From: Bacteroidaceae bacterium
GTDB taxonomy: Bacteria; Bacteroidota; Bacteroidia; Bacteroidales; Bacteroidaceae
Direction of reading: 5' to 3'
DNA length: 36,160 nt
Assembly (NCBI GenBank): GCA_017617635.1
Contig: JAFZVW010000052.1
Coordinates: forward strand, 1 to 36,160
Shown: piece after piece, positions 17,155-26,400 of the stretch
Layout of the letters: the number at the start of each line of letters is the position of its first letter
Position numbering within the stretch: the first letter of the stretch is position 1
Translations under genes and position numbers: made by a program
Notes under the pieces: model-generated
What the model was told of the DNA's origin: nothing
The model's database searches: none
What the model saw: only the letters and a program-made list of their open reading frames with translations

Positions 17155-18386
17155 CAGTCACGGATTTTAACCATTGCACTTACCGCGAATGTTACCAGAC
17201 AGCACGCCATTACCCACCAGAAGAAATCAATAAACCCGAAATGGTCGGCAATCCAGCCGGCAAACATTCCCGGAATCATCATTCCCAATGCCTGGAAGGC
17301 AGTGCATATGCTGAATACCGAAGTGCTCTTTTCGCCCTTGGCAAAGTATACGAGGAACAGCATGTATGCACTGAATCCAAAGCCATAGCCAAACTGTTCG
17401 ATGAACACGCACGAATTAATTGTCCAGATATTGTCAGGCTGGCATATGCTCAGGTAGATGTATACAGCATCAGGAAGTGATATGGCCATAATCATTGGCC
17501 ACCACCATCGTTTCAGGCCGTCTTTGCTGACTAACCATCCACCAATAATACCACCTGCCAGCAGACCTATGACTCCCAGTGTGCCATAAGCAAAACCTAC
17601 AGTTGACGTCTCAAGCCCCAGGCCGCCCTCGTTTAGTGAGCGTAACATGAACGGCTGTGCCATCTTGGCCAGTTGTGCCTCGGGAAAGCGAAACAATAGC
17701 ATGAACAGCATAGCAGGAACTATGTCAGGCTTCGAGAAGAAGGTTCGCAAAGTTCCGGCAAAGGCATTTGTGACATTCTCTATTTTTATAATATATTCAG
17801 CAGGTTTTGCAAGGGTAATCCCGTGCCAGGCAGAAAGGATAATCATTATGGCTGCCAGTAGCCCCATTGTTATACTCCATGCCAATGGGACATTATAGCG
17901 CTTTTCCAAGTAGCCGGCAAGTATTACCAGCACACCCTGACAAAAAATGCTTCCTATACGGTAGAAAGTACTGCGCCATCCTACATACAGAGCCTGCTCC
18001 TTTTCATTAAGTCCCAGAATATAGAATCCGTCAGCTGCAATGTCATGTGTTGCGCTGCTGAATGCCATGAGCCAGAAGAGGGCTAATGACAATTTTAACC
18101 ACATGGCGGTCTGCAGGGTCAGTGCAACTCCGGCCATCGAAGCTCCTACCATAATCTGCATTGCCAGAATCCACCAGCGTTTTGTCTTTGCCGCATCTAC
18201 CAGTGGGCTCCATAACGGTTTTATAACCCATGGTAGGTAGAGCCATGATGTGTATAGCGCCAACTCGGTGTTGGACAGTCCCAGATTTGTATACATGATG
18301 ACAGAAAGCGTCATCACAGCCATATAAGGCAATGCCTCGGCAAAATACAATGTCGGAACCCAACAGACAGGCTTGTTCAGAATCAT
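17154..18386 (-). CDS. MFS transporter, AmpG/PAT-like
   Basis: A 410-residue, roughly 12-helix major facilitator protein. The N-terminal LYFAEALPYMAVMTLS and LYLPWVIKPLWSPLVD and the mid-protein GFAYGTLGVIGLLAGGIIGG pattern fit the AmpG/PAT branch (muropeptide or acetyl-CoA type transporters) as well as related Bacteroidales MFS proteins. It is clearly paralogous to the next upstream gene (18395-19666), sharing the order of these motifs. It ends in coaX by a one-base overlap. Substrate is unknown; a wall-fragment role would fit the nearby pgeF and mtgA genes, but that is inference. Confidence 0.85.
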   Translation of the reverse strand: MILNKPVCWVPTLYFAEALPYMAVMTLSVIMYTNLGLSNTELALYTSWLYLPWVIKPLWSPLVDAAKTKRWWILAMQIMVGASMAGVALTLQTAMWLKLSLALFWLMAFSSATHDIAADGFYILGLNEKEQALYVGWRSTFYRIGSIFCQGVLVILAGYLEKRYNVPLAWSITMGLLAAIMIILSAWHGITLAKPAEYIIKIENVTNAFAGTLRTFFSKPDIVPAMLFMLLFRFPEAQLAKMAQPFMLRSLNEGGLGLETSTVGFAYGTLGVIGLLAGGIIGGWLVSKDGLKRWWWPMIMAISLPDAVYIYLSICQPDNIWTINSCVFIEQFGYGFGFSAYMLFLVYFAKGEKSTSVFSICTAFQALGMMIPGMFAGWIADHFGFIDFFWWVMACCLVTFAVSAMVKIRD

Positions 18387-18393
18387 ATATTAA

Positions 18394-18414
18394 ATTATGA
18401 ATTATGAATTATGA
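18394..18414. repeat. Tandem 7-bp repeat, (ATTATGA)x3
   Basis: Three perfect ATTATGA units are followed by a partial ATTGATT. The array spans the 3' end of the minus-strand MFS gene (stop at 18395-18397) and the 8-nt gap to the next one. On the minus strand it encodes the last residues of that MFS protein. Confidence 0.85.
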
Positions 18415-19666
18415 ATTGATTATTACGTATTCCCTTAATCACCAGCCATCCTAACGGTGCAGTCAATGTGTCTATCAGGAAATAAGTCCTGTAATCCAGA
18501 TGCTCAAGAATGAATCCGCTCAGTGCAAGCGGAATAATCATGCACAGGCTGATGATGGGAATATACAATAGATATACAGTATTCCTGTATCTCTCGCCTG
18601 AAATATGACGTACGTATTCTTGGCATGCATTCAACCCGAAACCGAATAACAGCTGTGCCTGAAATGTATATGTACATAGCGATGCCAGATTATCGGGGTG
18701 TGAATAACTCATTATAAGATATAATAATGGAGACAGGCCAAGGGCTATTGTCATCGGCCAGCGCACCTTGTCTTCACCCACGTTGTTACGTAGCCAGCGC
18801 CCTGCACTTATGCCAAACAGAAATGCTATCACCCCGATGGTTCCCTGGGCAAATCCGACCTCCTGCAACGTACATCCCAGTCCACCGTGTGCACTCTTGT
18901 CCAGAAAGAAGATTGTGCGCGTATAGAACATCAGGCTTTGGGGGAGCAACATCAGGAATAGTGTCAGTACATCGCACCACCACATCGGACGCTGTCGTAT
19001 GCGCTCGATAACACGGAATTCAGCTTTTAGCGAACCGCTTACCGAGTTTGCCGGCATTGAATCCTCGCTGAACGGCCTTTCCAAAATCATAATATGCAGT
19101 AGTGTGAACAGCAAGAGTATACCGGTTACCAGATAGCACCCCAGGCTCCAGGAATACGATGCTGATTTCTGTCTGAAATAGATTTGCAATACACCTACAC
19201 TCATTATCAGCAGTCCATAGGTCAGAACTACCGCCATCTGCGATGCCAGTATCTTGATGCCGCGATGACTGGCCTGTTCAGCAGGTCGCAGCATACGTTC
19301 GTAATATGTACGGGCAAGCAATTCGTGCCATGCACACAGGAGACTGACCACAAACAGACATGCAAAAGTCCATAGTCTGCCGTGTGGCAAAGTAAAGGCC
19401 AGTGCGCCCAATGCTATGGTCAGCAGAGTCTCGTCAATCTGTATGAAACGCCTGTAATGCCCCGCACGTCGTACGTAGCTCCGTACCCACGACTTCATAA
19501 CCCATGGTACGAACAGTAATGCCGCAAACAATGTAGATTCCCATACAGGTGTCCGCGTCTGCAGGAACATCAGCAGGGAAACGAACGTCACCATGGCTGA
19601 CGGAATTTCCTCAGCCGCAAAAAGGGTGGCAGTCCAGATCTTAATATGATCGTGCGACGAGGACAC
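18395..19666 (-). CDS. MFS transporter, paralogue of the downstream AmpG-like gene
   Basis: A 423-residue, about 12-helix major facilitator protein. [30 protein letters not shown] and [20 protein letters not shown] align with the equivalent stretches of the neighbouring MFS protein, showing an old tandem duplication with strong divergence. The start at 19666 overlaps the proS 3' end by 26 nt. The last residues (NNQFIIHNS) are encoded by the short tandem repeat at 18394-18414 and are probably not ancestral. Substrate is unknown. Confidence 0.82.
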   Translation of the reverse strand: MSSSHDHIKIWTATLFAAEEIPSAMVTFVSLLMFLQTRTPVWESTLFAALLFVPWVMKSWVRSYVRRAGHYRRFIQIDETLLTIALGALAFTLPHGRLWTFACLFVVSLLCAWHELLARTYYERMLRPAEQASHRGIKILASQMAVVLTYGLLIMSVGVLQIYFRQKSASYSWSLGCYLVTGILLLFTLLHIMILERPFSEDSMPANSVSGSLKAEFRVIERIRQRPMWWCDVLTLFLMLLPQSLMFYTRTIFFLDKSAHGGLGCTLQEVGFAQGTIGVIAFLFGISAGRWLRNNVGEDKVRWPMTIALGLSPLLYLIMSYSHPDNLASLCTYTFQAQLLFGFGLNACQEYVRHISGERYRNTVYLLYIPIISLCMIIPLALSGFILEHLDYRTYFLIDTLTAPLGWLVIKGIRNNQFIIHNS

Positions 19667-21119
19667 GTGCTACACTCGGTTTGCCACTTACCATATCCAC
19701 ACCTGCAGTCTGTTCAACTCCAAACGGAATACAGCGTATTGTTGCCTGTGTTTCCTCTTTGATTTTAGCCTCGGTCTCTGCTGTACCGTCCCAATGGCAC
19801 AGGAAGAAGCCGCCGTCCTTTACGCGTTCCTTGAATTCCTCGTAGTTGTCGCACTCATAGATGTGAGCATCGCGGAAATCCTTTGCCTTCTTGAAGATGT
19901 TTGCCTGAATTTCATCAAGCAGGTTCTTGATATACTCTTCAATACCATCGACAGGAACATTGTTCTTCTCAAGGGTATCACGTCGCATTATCTCGACAAG
20001 TCCCTGTTCCAGGTCGCGTGCGCCCAATACCAGGCGTACAGGCACACCCTTCAGCTCATAGTCGGCAAACTTGAATCCTGGACGCTTGTTGTCGGCATTG
20101 TCATATTTTACGCTGACACCCATCGCGCGCAGGTTCTTCACGATAGTCTCTGCCTTTTCGTCCAGCATAGGCATCTGCTCAGACTTTCCTATAGGAATGA
20201 TAACGACCTGAATCGGTGCCAGTGCAGGAGGCAGAACAAGACCGTTGTCATCCGAGTGAGTCATTATCAGTGCACCCATCAGACGGGTGCTTACACCCCA
20301 TGACGTTGCCCAGGCGTACTCCATTTTATTTTCTTTGTTCAGGAACTGCACGTCGAATGCCTTACCGAAATTCTGACCGAGGAAATGCGAGGTTCCGGAC
20401 TGCAGGGCCTTGCCATCCTGCATCATAGCCTCGATTGTATAGGTATCCAGGGCACCGGCAAAGCGTTCCGTCTCGCTCTTTACGCCTTGTATGACAGGCA
20501 CTGCCATGTAGTTTTCTGCAAAGTCCGCATACACCTTCAGCATCTGTTGTGCACGGGCCTCAGCCTCTTTCCTTGTTGCATGCGCAGTATGACCTTCTTG
20601 CCACAGGAATTCTGCTGTGCGCAGGAACAGGCGTGTGCGCATCTCCCAGCGCATCACATTGCACCACTGGTTTACAAGCAGAGGCAGGTCGCGGTACGAG
20701 TGAATCCAGTTTCTGAAAGTATTCCATATGATTGTCTCAGATGTCGGACGTATAATCAACTCCTCCTCCAGTTTGGCGGCAGGATCGACGACTACACCGT
20801 CATGGGACTCGTTTGTCTTCAGACGGTAATGTGTTACTACTGCACACTCCTTTGCAAAGCCCTCAACATGTTCAGCCTCGCGCGACAGGAATGATTTTGG
20901 AATCAACAGTGGGAAGTATGCGTTCTGTACGCCGGTCTCCTTGAACTTGTCATCCAGGGCACGCTGCATCTTTTCCCATATTGCGTAGCCGTAAGGCTTG
21001 ATAACCATACAGCCGCGTACATCACTCTGTTCAGCCAAATCAGCCTTTACAACCAGTTCATTATACCATTTCGAATAGTCCTCGCTCCTCTTTGTCAGGA
21101 AATCCAATTCTTTAGCCAT
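19641..21119 (-). CDS. proS: Prolyl-tRNA synthetase, archaeal/eukaryal type
   Basis: A 492-residue class II aminoacyl-tRNA synthetase charging tRNA-Pro. The start [19 protein letters not shown], the [16 protein letters not shown] motif 1 region, [12 protein letters not shown] and motif 2 [23 protein letters not shown] are diagnostic. It lacks the bacterial INS editing domain and ends in the ARVLVARSY tail with a C-terminal tyrosine, the mark of the archaeal/eukaryal-type enzyme that Bacteroidetes carry. It is the first gene of the minus-strand run with the two MFS genes and coaX, divergent from mtgA. Confidence 0.96.
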   Translation of the reverse strand: MAKELDFLTKRSEDYSKWYNELVVKADLAEQSDVRGCMVIKPYGYAIWEKMQRALDDKFKETGVQNAYFPLLIPKSFLSREAEHVEGFAKECAVVTHYRLKTNESHDGVVVDPAAKLEEELIIRPTSETIIWNTFRNWIHSYRDLPLLVNQWCNVMRWEMRTRLFLRTAEFLWQEGHTAHATRKEAEARAQQMLKVYADFAENYMAVPVIQGVKSETERFAGALDTYTIEAMMQDGKALQSGTSHFLGQNFGKAFDVQFLNKENKMEYAWATSWGVSTRLMGALIMTHSDDNGLVLPPALAPIQVVIIPIGKSEQMPMLDEKAETIVKNLRAMGVSVKYDNADNKRPGFKFADYELKGVPVRLVLGARDLEQGLVEIMRRDTLEKNNVPVDGIEEYIKNLLDEIQANIFKKAKDFRDAHIYECDNYEEFKERVKDGGFFLCHWDGTAETEAKIKEETQATIRCIPFGVEQTAGVDMVSGKPSVARVLVARSY

Positions 21120-21146
21120 TATACAATGTTCTTATTTATTTGCGCA

Positions 21147-21154
21147 CAAAGATA
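21147..21154 (-). promoter_or_regulatory. -7 promoter box for proS
   Basis: The minus strand reads TATCTTTG here, a full match to TAnnTTTG, 28 nt before the proS start. No TTTG box is seen at the expected -33 spacing. Confidence 0.5.
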
Positions 21155-21175
21155 CGATTTTTCATGCAAAATCAT

Positions 21176-21183
21176 TATTTTTG
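21176..21183 (+). promoter_or_regulatory. Candidate -7 box for mtgA
   Basis: TATTTTTG matches TAnnTTTG and would give a leader of roughly 13 nt before the preferred mtgA start at 21203. A second match, TAAATTTG at 21189-21196, would place the transcript start almost on the ATG. Neither has a clear -33 TTTG, so which is used cannot be told from sequence. Confidence 0.4.
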
Positions 21184-21202
21184 CACCATAAATTTGCAAG
21201 TT

Positions 21203-21889
21203 ATGTTCAGTAAGATACAGAAATATCTGCGCATACTGCTTGTTTTTTTCTTTGCAAGCACAATTCTCAGCGTGGTTGTACTCAAATGGTGTCCTGTTTA
21301 CGTAACCCCATTGATGCTCATCAGGGCTGTGCAGCAGATGTCACGTGGCGAGAAAATCCGTATGAAGCATCACTGGGTATCAATGGACGGTGAGATGAGT
21401 ATCTATATGCCCGTTGCAGTCATGGCCAGCGAGGACCAGCGTTTTCTTCAGCATCACGGCTTTGATTTTACAGAAATAGGCAAGGCCATTGAAGAAAGGG
21501 CTTCCGGCAAGCGTTTACGCGGAGGCAGCACTATCAGCCAGCAAGTTGCGAAAAACGTGTTTCTATGGCCGGGAAAGTCGTGGGTACGTAAGGGGTTGGA
21601 AGCATATTTTACTGTACTTATAGAATTAGTATGGGGCAAGCATCGTATCATGGAAGTCTATCTTAATTCAATCGAGATGGGCGATGGTATTTACGGGGCG
21701 GATGCCGTGGCATGGCAAAATTTCGGGCGTCCTGCATCCCAGTTGACACGTCCCAATTGCGCCCTGATTGCTGCCACTCTGCCGAATCCATTGAAGTACA
21801 GCTCTTTAGAGCCTTCTCACTACATACTTAGACGTCAGTCCCAGATTATGTCCCAGATGCGTCATATAGATGTTTTTCCTGCCAAATAA
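21203..21889 (+). CDS. mtgA: Monofunctional peptidoglycan glycosyltransferase
   Basis: A 228-residue GT51 glycosyltransferase that polymerises lipid II into glycan strands. A single N-terminal membrane helix (residues about 8-28) is followed by the catalytic domain with ASEDQRFLQHHGFD carrying the catalytic Glu77, RGGSTISQQVAKNVF, and NSIEMGDGIYGADAVAWQNFG. There is no transpeptidase domain, so it is the monofunctional type. The frame is open to an ATG at 21140, but that extension reads through the probable promoter boxes and is not family-like; the ATG at 21203 gives the normal length. Divergent from proS. Confidence 0.93.
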   Translation: MFSKIQKYLRILLVFFFASTILSVVVLKWCPVYVTPLMLIRAVQQMSRGEKIRMKHHWVSMDGEMSIYMPVAVMASEDQRFLQHHGFDFTEIGKAIEERASGKRLRGGSTISQQVAKNVFLWPGKSWVRKGLEAYFTVLIELVWGKHRIMEVYLNSIEMGDGIYGADAVAWQNFGRPASQLTRPNCALIAATLPNPLKYSSLEPSHYILRRQSQIMSQMRHIDVFPAK

Positions 21890-21910
21890 CTAATTTTTTG
21901 TCATGTAGGC

Positions 21911-21941
21911 ATTGCAATTCGCAACTTTATTTGTATCTTTG
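21911..21941 (+). promoter_or_regulatory. Promoter for the AAA/DUF4143-like ATPase gene
   Basis: ATTG at 21911-21914 (one mismatch to the TTTG -33 box), a 19-nt spacer and a perfect TATCTTTG -7 box at 21934-21941 precede the start at 21966. It lies in the 76-nt gap after mtgA. Confidence 0.6.
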
Positions 21942-21965
21942 TCACCGTAAATCATTGATTTAGAT

Positions 21966-23147
21966 ATGTTAGAATCACTCTTTCGAACACATCAGTACCT
22001 TGTCGAGCACGTAGATGCTCCGGTTCGTCGCGCATTAATGGACGAAATCAATTGGCGTGACAGACTCATAGGTATCAAGGGAAGCCGTGGGGTGGGAAAG
22101 ACCACCTTCCTGCTGCAGTATGCACGCGAGAATTTCTCGCTCCGTGACCGCAAGTGCCTGTACATCAACATGAACAGTTTCTATTTCCAGGGTCACAGCC
22201 TTGTGGATTTTGCCGGACAGTTCTATAAGTCTGGTGGTCAGGTATTGTTGATAGACCAGGTGTTCAAACAGAGCAATTGGAGCCAGGCACTCAGGGAGTG
22301 TTATGACAAGTTCCCGATGTTGCGCATAGTGTTTACCGGCAGCAGTGTCATGAGGTTGAAGGAAGAAAACCCCGAATTGAACGGGATATGCCACAGCTAC
22401 AATCTCCGTGGTTTCAGTTTCCGTGAGTATCTCAATCTCATGGCAGGCACTGACCTGCGTCCATATACCTTGCGTGAGATAGAGAATCGTCACGAGCGTA
22501 TTGCACGTGAGGTAATGGCAGTATGCGATCCCACCAAACACTTCGCCTCATACCTGCACCACGGATACTATCCGTTCTTCCTCGAGAAGACCAACTTCAG
22601 CGAAAACCTGCTGAAGGTCATGAACATGATGATTGAGGTTGATGTCCTCCTTATCAAGCAGATAGAGCTCAAGTATCTCGACCGCATCAAGAAACTGCTT
22701 TATCAGTTGGCAATCAGCGGAACCGGAGCCCCCAATGTCAGCCAGTTGGCAGGAGACGTTCAGACCTCCCGTGCCACTATTATGAATTACATCAAGTATC
22801 TCAGCGATGCACGCCTGATGAATATGGTTTACCGTAAGGGCGAGGAATTCCCCAAGAAGCCTGCACGCGTCATGATGCACAATACCAATTTGATGTATGC
22901 AATGACTCCGGGGAAGGTAAACCGTCAGGATATGCTGGAGACATTCTTCCAGAATGCTCTATGGGGGCGTCATGACGTTAAGATGGGTGACCGCAGTTGT
23001 ACTTTCCTGGTGGACGGGAACCAGCGTTTCCGTATTATGGACGAGGTTCCGCGCCGCAAGGCAACCGATGTAATATATGTACGTGCAGATATCACCGAGG
23101 GCAGCGAGCAGGAAATTCCTCTGTGGCTCTATGGTCTGCTGTATTAG
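21966..23147 (+). CDS. P-loop ATPase with DUF4143-like C-terminal domain
   Basis: A 393-residue AAA-type ATPase of the family widespread in Bacteroidales and often paired with DUF4143. The Walker A motif GSRGVGKT lies at 39-46. The Walker B region LLIDQV has Asp97 but Gln98 where Glu is usual, followed by VFTGSS (sensor-like) near 122-127 and the RGFSFREYLNL motif. The second half has a winged-helix-like segment (VSQLAGDVQTSRATIMNYIKYL) and ends in a nuclease-like fold typical of DUF4143 proteins. Cellular role is not established for the family. It has its own promoter and is followed 28 nt later by a small membrane protein gene. Confidence 0.82.
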   Translation: MLESLFRTHQYLVEHVDAPVRRALMDEINWRDRLIGIKGSRGVGKTTFLLQYARENFSLRDRKCLYINMNSFYFQGHSLVDFAGQFYKSGGQVLLIDQVFKQSNWSQALRECYDKFPMLRIVFTGSSVMRLKEENPELNGICHSYNLRGFSFREYLNLMAGTDLRPYTLREIENRHERIAREVMAVCDPTKHFASYLHHGYYPFFLEKTNFSENLLKVMNMMIEVDVLLIKQIELKYLDRIKKLLYQLAISGTGAPNVSQLAGDVQTSRATIMNYIKYLSDARLMNMVYRKGEEFPKKPARVMMHNTNLMYAMTPGKVNRQDMLETFFQNALWGRHDVKMGDRSCTFLVDGNQRFRIMDEVPRRKATDVIYVRADITEGSEQEIPLWLYGLLY

Positions 23148-23149
23148 TT

Positions 23150-23177
23150 TATAGTGAATTATTCTATAGTGAATTAT
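23150..23177. repeat. Direct repeat of TATAGTGAATTAT
   Basis: Two perfect 13-bp copies at 23150-23162 and 23165-23177 (15-bp period) fill the gap after the ATPase gene. The ATG of the next gene (23176-23178) lies at the end of the second copy. Base composition resembles the other short AT-rich repeats in the window. Confidence 0.8.
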
Positions 23178-23418
23178 GGAACGCAGCTGGTTAGAAAAGC
23201 TTTTAATTGCAATAGCATGGATTTGCCTGATTGGTGGCATTGTGTTTGGTACGCTTGTCAGCAAAGGCATCTTTGAGTCCAATCAAGAGATGTGCTTCCC
23301 TCAAGCCGTTGTAGTATTTGTAGGCAGCATTTTCGCTTCCGTTACAGGCTGGGCTGTATTTAAGCAATTGGTTAGCATTTCTGAAAGATTAAGAAAGATT
23401 GAAAGTCAAAGAAAGTAA
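23176..23418 (+). CDS. Small two-helix membrane protein, unknown function
   Basis: An 80-residue protein with two hydrophobic segments (about residues 8-30, LLIAIAWICLIGGIVFGTLV, and 41-60, AVVVFVGSIFASVTGWAVF), a short polar loop between them and a basic, helical C-terminus (SISERLRKIESQRK). No family was recognised. It begins inside a direct repeat 28 nt after the ATPase gene and ends 29 nt before the PFOR gene. It could be a real small membrane protein, given its full-length open frame and coherent helices, but its start may be recent. Confidence 0.6.
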   Translation: MERSWLEKLLIAIAWICLIGGIVFGTLVSKGIFESNQEMCFPQAVVVFVGSIFASVTGWAVFKQLVSISERLRKIESQRK

Positions 23419-23430
23419 ACAAACAATAGA

Positions 23431-23445
23431 TTTTATCAGATAAAA
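23431..23445. promoter_or_regulatory. Palindrome immediately upstream of the PFOR start
   Basis: TTTTATC-A-GATAAAA is a perfect 7-bp inverted repeat around one base, ending 2 nt before the PFOR ATG. It could be a protein-binding site or a weak stem affecting initiation. No clear TAnnTTTG box is visible in the 29-nt gap, so PFOR may depend on upstream transcription. Confidence 0.35.
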
Positions 23446-23447
23446 CA

Positions 23448-26400
23448 ATGGCAAAAGAAAAGAAATTTGTGACATGGGACGGTAATACCTGTGCAGGACA
23501 TGTAGCCTATATGTTCAGCGAGGTTGCAGCTATCTATCCCATCACTCCTTCGTCTCCTATGGCGGAGCATGTTGACGAATGGGCCGCTCAGGGTCGTAAG
23601 AACCTCTTTGGCGATACCGTTCTGGTACAGGAAATGCAGTCTGAGGCAGGTGCTGCGGGTGCTGTTCACGGCTCATTGCAGGCAGGTGCCTTGACCAGCA
23701 CTTTTACAGCCTCTCAGGGCCTGTTGCTCATGATTCCAAATATGTATAAGATTGCAGGCGAACTCCTGCCTTCAGTATTCCATGTCAGTGCACGTACCGT
23801 TGCCACTCACTCACTTTGTATCTTCGGTGACCACAGCGATGTTATGGCATGCCGTCAGACAGGTTTTGCCATGCTTGCCGAGGGCTCTGTACAGGAGGTT
23901 ATGGACCTTTCTGCAGTAGCACATCTTTCTGCACTTGAGGCACGCGTGCCGTTCATCAATTTCTTCGACGGCTTCCGCACCTCTCACGAATATCAGAAGG
24001 TCGAGCTTATCGAGGATGACGACGTTCGTGACCTTGTAAACCAGAAGGCACTCAGCGAGTTCCGTTCACGTGCAATGACTCCAGAGCGTCCTGTTGCCAA
24101 GGGTATGGCAGAGAATCCCGAGACGTTCTTCGCACACCGTGAATCCTGCAACCGTTACTACGATGCAGTTCCTGCAATAGTTGAGAAATACATGGCAGCC
24201 ATCAGCCAGCGTACAGGCCGCAAGTACGACCTGTTCAGCTACTACGGAGCCCAGGATGCCGAGGAGATAATCATCATGATGGGTTCAGGAACCGAAGCTG
24301 CACGCGAGGCAATCGACTATGCAAATGCAAACGGCAAGAAATACGGTTTGGTTTCCGTTCATCTGTATCGTCCGTTCTCAGTCAAGCATTTCCTCAACGC
24401 AGTGCCTCAGACAGTCAAGCGCATTGCGGTTCTTGACCGTACCAAGGAGCCGGGAGCCAATGGCGAGCCATTGTTGCTTGATGTCAAGGACGCTTTCTAT
24501 GGCAGCGGCCGTACACCTATTATCGTAGGCGGACGTTATGGTTTGGGCAGTGCTGACGTTACTCCGACCATGATACTGTCAGTTTACGAGAATCTGGAAC
24601 TCAACGAGCCCAAGGACCACTTCACCGTAGGTATTGTTGACGATCTTACATTCACCAGCCTTCCTCAGAAGGAGGAGATGGCACTGGGCGGCGAGGGTAT
24701 CTTCGAGGCCAAGTTCTTCGGTCTTGGCGCAGACGGAACAGTAGGTGCAAACAAGAACTCAGTCAAGATTATCGGTGACAATACCAACAAGTACTGTCAG
24801 GCATATTTCTCGTATGACTCCAAGAAGTCCGGAGGCTTTACCTGCTCACACCTGCGTTTCGGTGATACACCTATCCGTTCTACATACCAGATCAAGACTC
24901 CAAACTTCGTGGCCTGCCACGTTCAGGCTTATCTGCGCATGTACGATGTTCTGCGCGGTTTGCGTCCCAACGGCCAGTTCCTTCTGAATACCATCTTCGA
25001 TGGAGAGGAACTCGTTAACTTCCTTCCCAACAATGTCAAGAAGTACTTTGCCGAGAACAATATCACCGTATATTATATTAATGCAACAAAGATAGCTCAG
25101 GAGATAGGACTTGGTAACCGTACCAACACCATCCTGCAGAGTGCATTCTTCCGCATTACACAGGTTATTCCAGTCGAGCTCGCTGTCGAGCAGATGAAGA
25201 AGGCCATCGTCAAGTCCTACGGCAAGAAAGGCCAGGATGTTGTCGATATGAACTATGCGGCTGTTGACCGTGGCGGAGAGTACAAGACCCTGTCCGTTGA
25301 TCCGGCATGGAAGAATCTTCCGGCTGACGAGGCTGTCGTAAGGGACGAGCCTGCATTCATTTCAAATCTTGTCCGTCCTATCAATGCACAGAACGGCGAC
25401 CTGTTACCGGTCAGCGCATACAAGGGCATCGAGGACGGCCAGTGGGATCAGGGTACGGCAGCTTACGAGAAGCGCGGTGTTGCAGCATTCGTTCCAGAGT
25501 GGAACCCCGAAAACTGTATCCAGTGTAACAAGTGTGCATTCGTCTGTCCTCACTCATGTATCCGCCCATTCGTCCTTACTGATGAGGAGAAGGCCGGCTT
25601 TGCAGGTCAGACCATCGACATGCTTGCTCCAAAGACCATGAAGGGTATGCATTTCGTACAGCAGGTTGGCGTCAAGGACTGCCTTGGCTGCGGTAACTGT
25701 GCAGATGTATGTCCGGGTAATCCCAAGAAGGGTGGCAAGGCACTCACTATGGTTGCGTATGACGACTCTTCAGCGAAAGCCGCTGCCGAGGCTGCCAACT
25801 GGGAATACTGCGTCAAGCAGGTATCCAACAAACAGGATCTGGTTGATATCAAGCAGAGTCCCAAGAATGCAGGCTTTGCCAAGCCTCTGTTCGAGTTCTC
25901 AGGTGCTTGCTCAGGTTGCGGCGAGACACCATACGTCAAGCTCATCAGCCAGTTGTTCGGTGACCGCGAGATGGTTGCAAATGCCACAGGTTGTTCTTCA
26001 ATCTACTCAGGCTCAATCCCGTCTACTCCATATACAACCAACGAGAAAGGTCAGGGTCCTGCATGGGCCAACTCCCTGTTCGAGGACTTCTGCGAGTTCG
26101 GTATGGGTATGGTGCTGGCGAACAAGAAGATGCGTGCCCGCATCGTGGCACTGCTCGAAGAGATGATTGCCAGCGACAAGACTTCCGAGGGTTACAAGGA
26201 AGCCGCCAAGGAATGGATTGCAGGCAAGGACGATGCTGATGCTTCGAAGGCAGCAGCAGCCAAGCTCATTCCGTTCATCGACGAAAGTGCCGCAGCCGGT
26301 TGTTCCGTTTGCAAGCAGCTCAAGGAGATGGAACACTATCTCGTTAAGCGCAGCCAGTGGATTATAGGTGGTGACGGTGCTTCGTATGATATCGGTTACG

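Noticed and set aside
21140-21202. N-terminal extension of MtgA from the upstream ATG
   Set aside because: It would translate the probable promoter boxes, adds residues unlike the family and gives an over-long protein; the ATG at 21203 starts just before the membrane helix.
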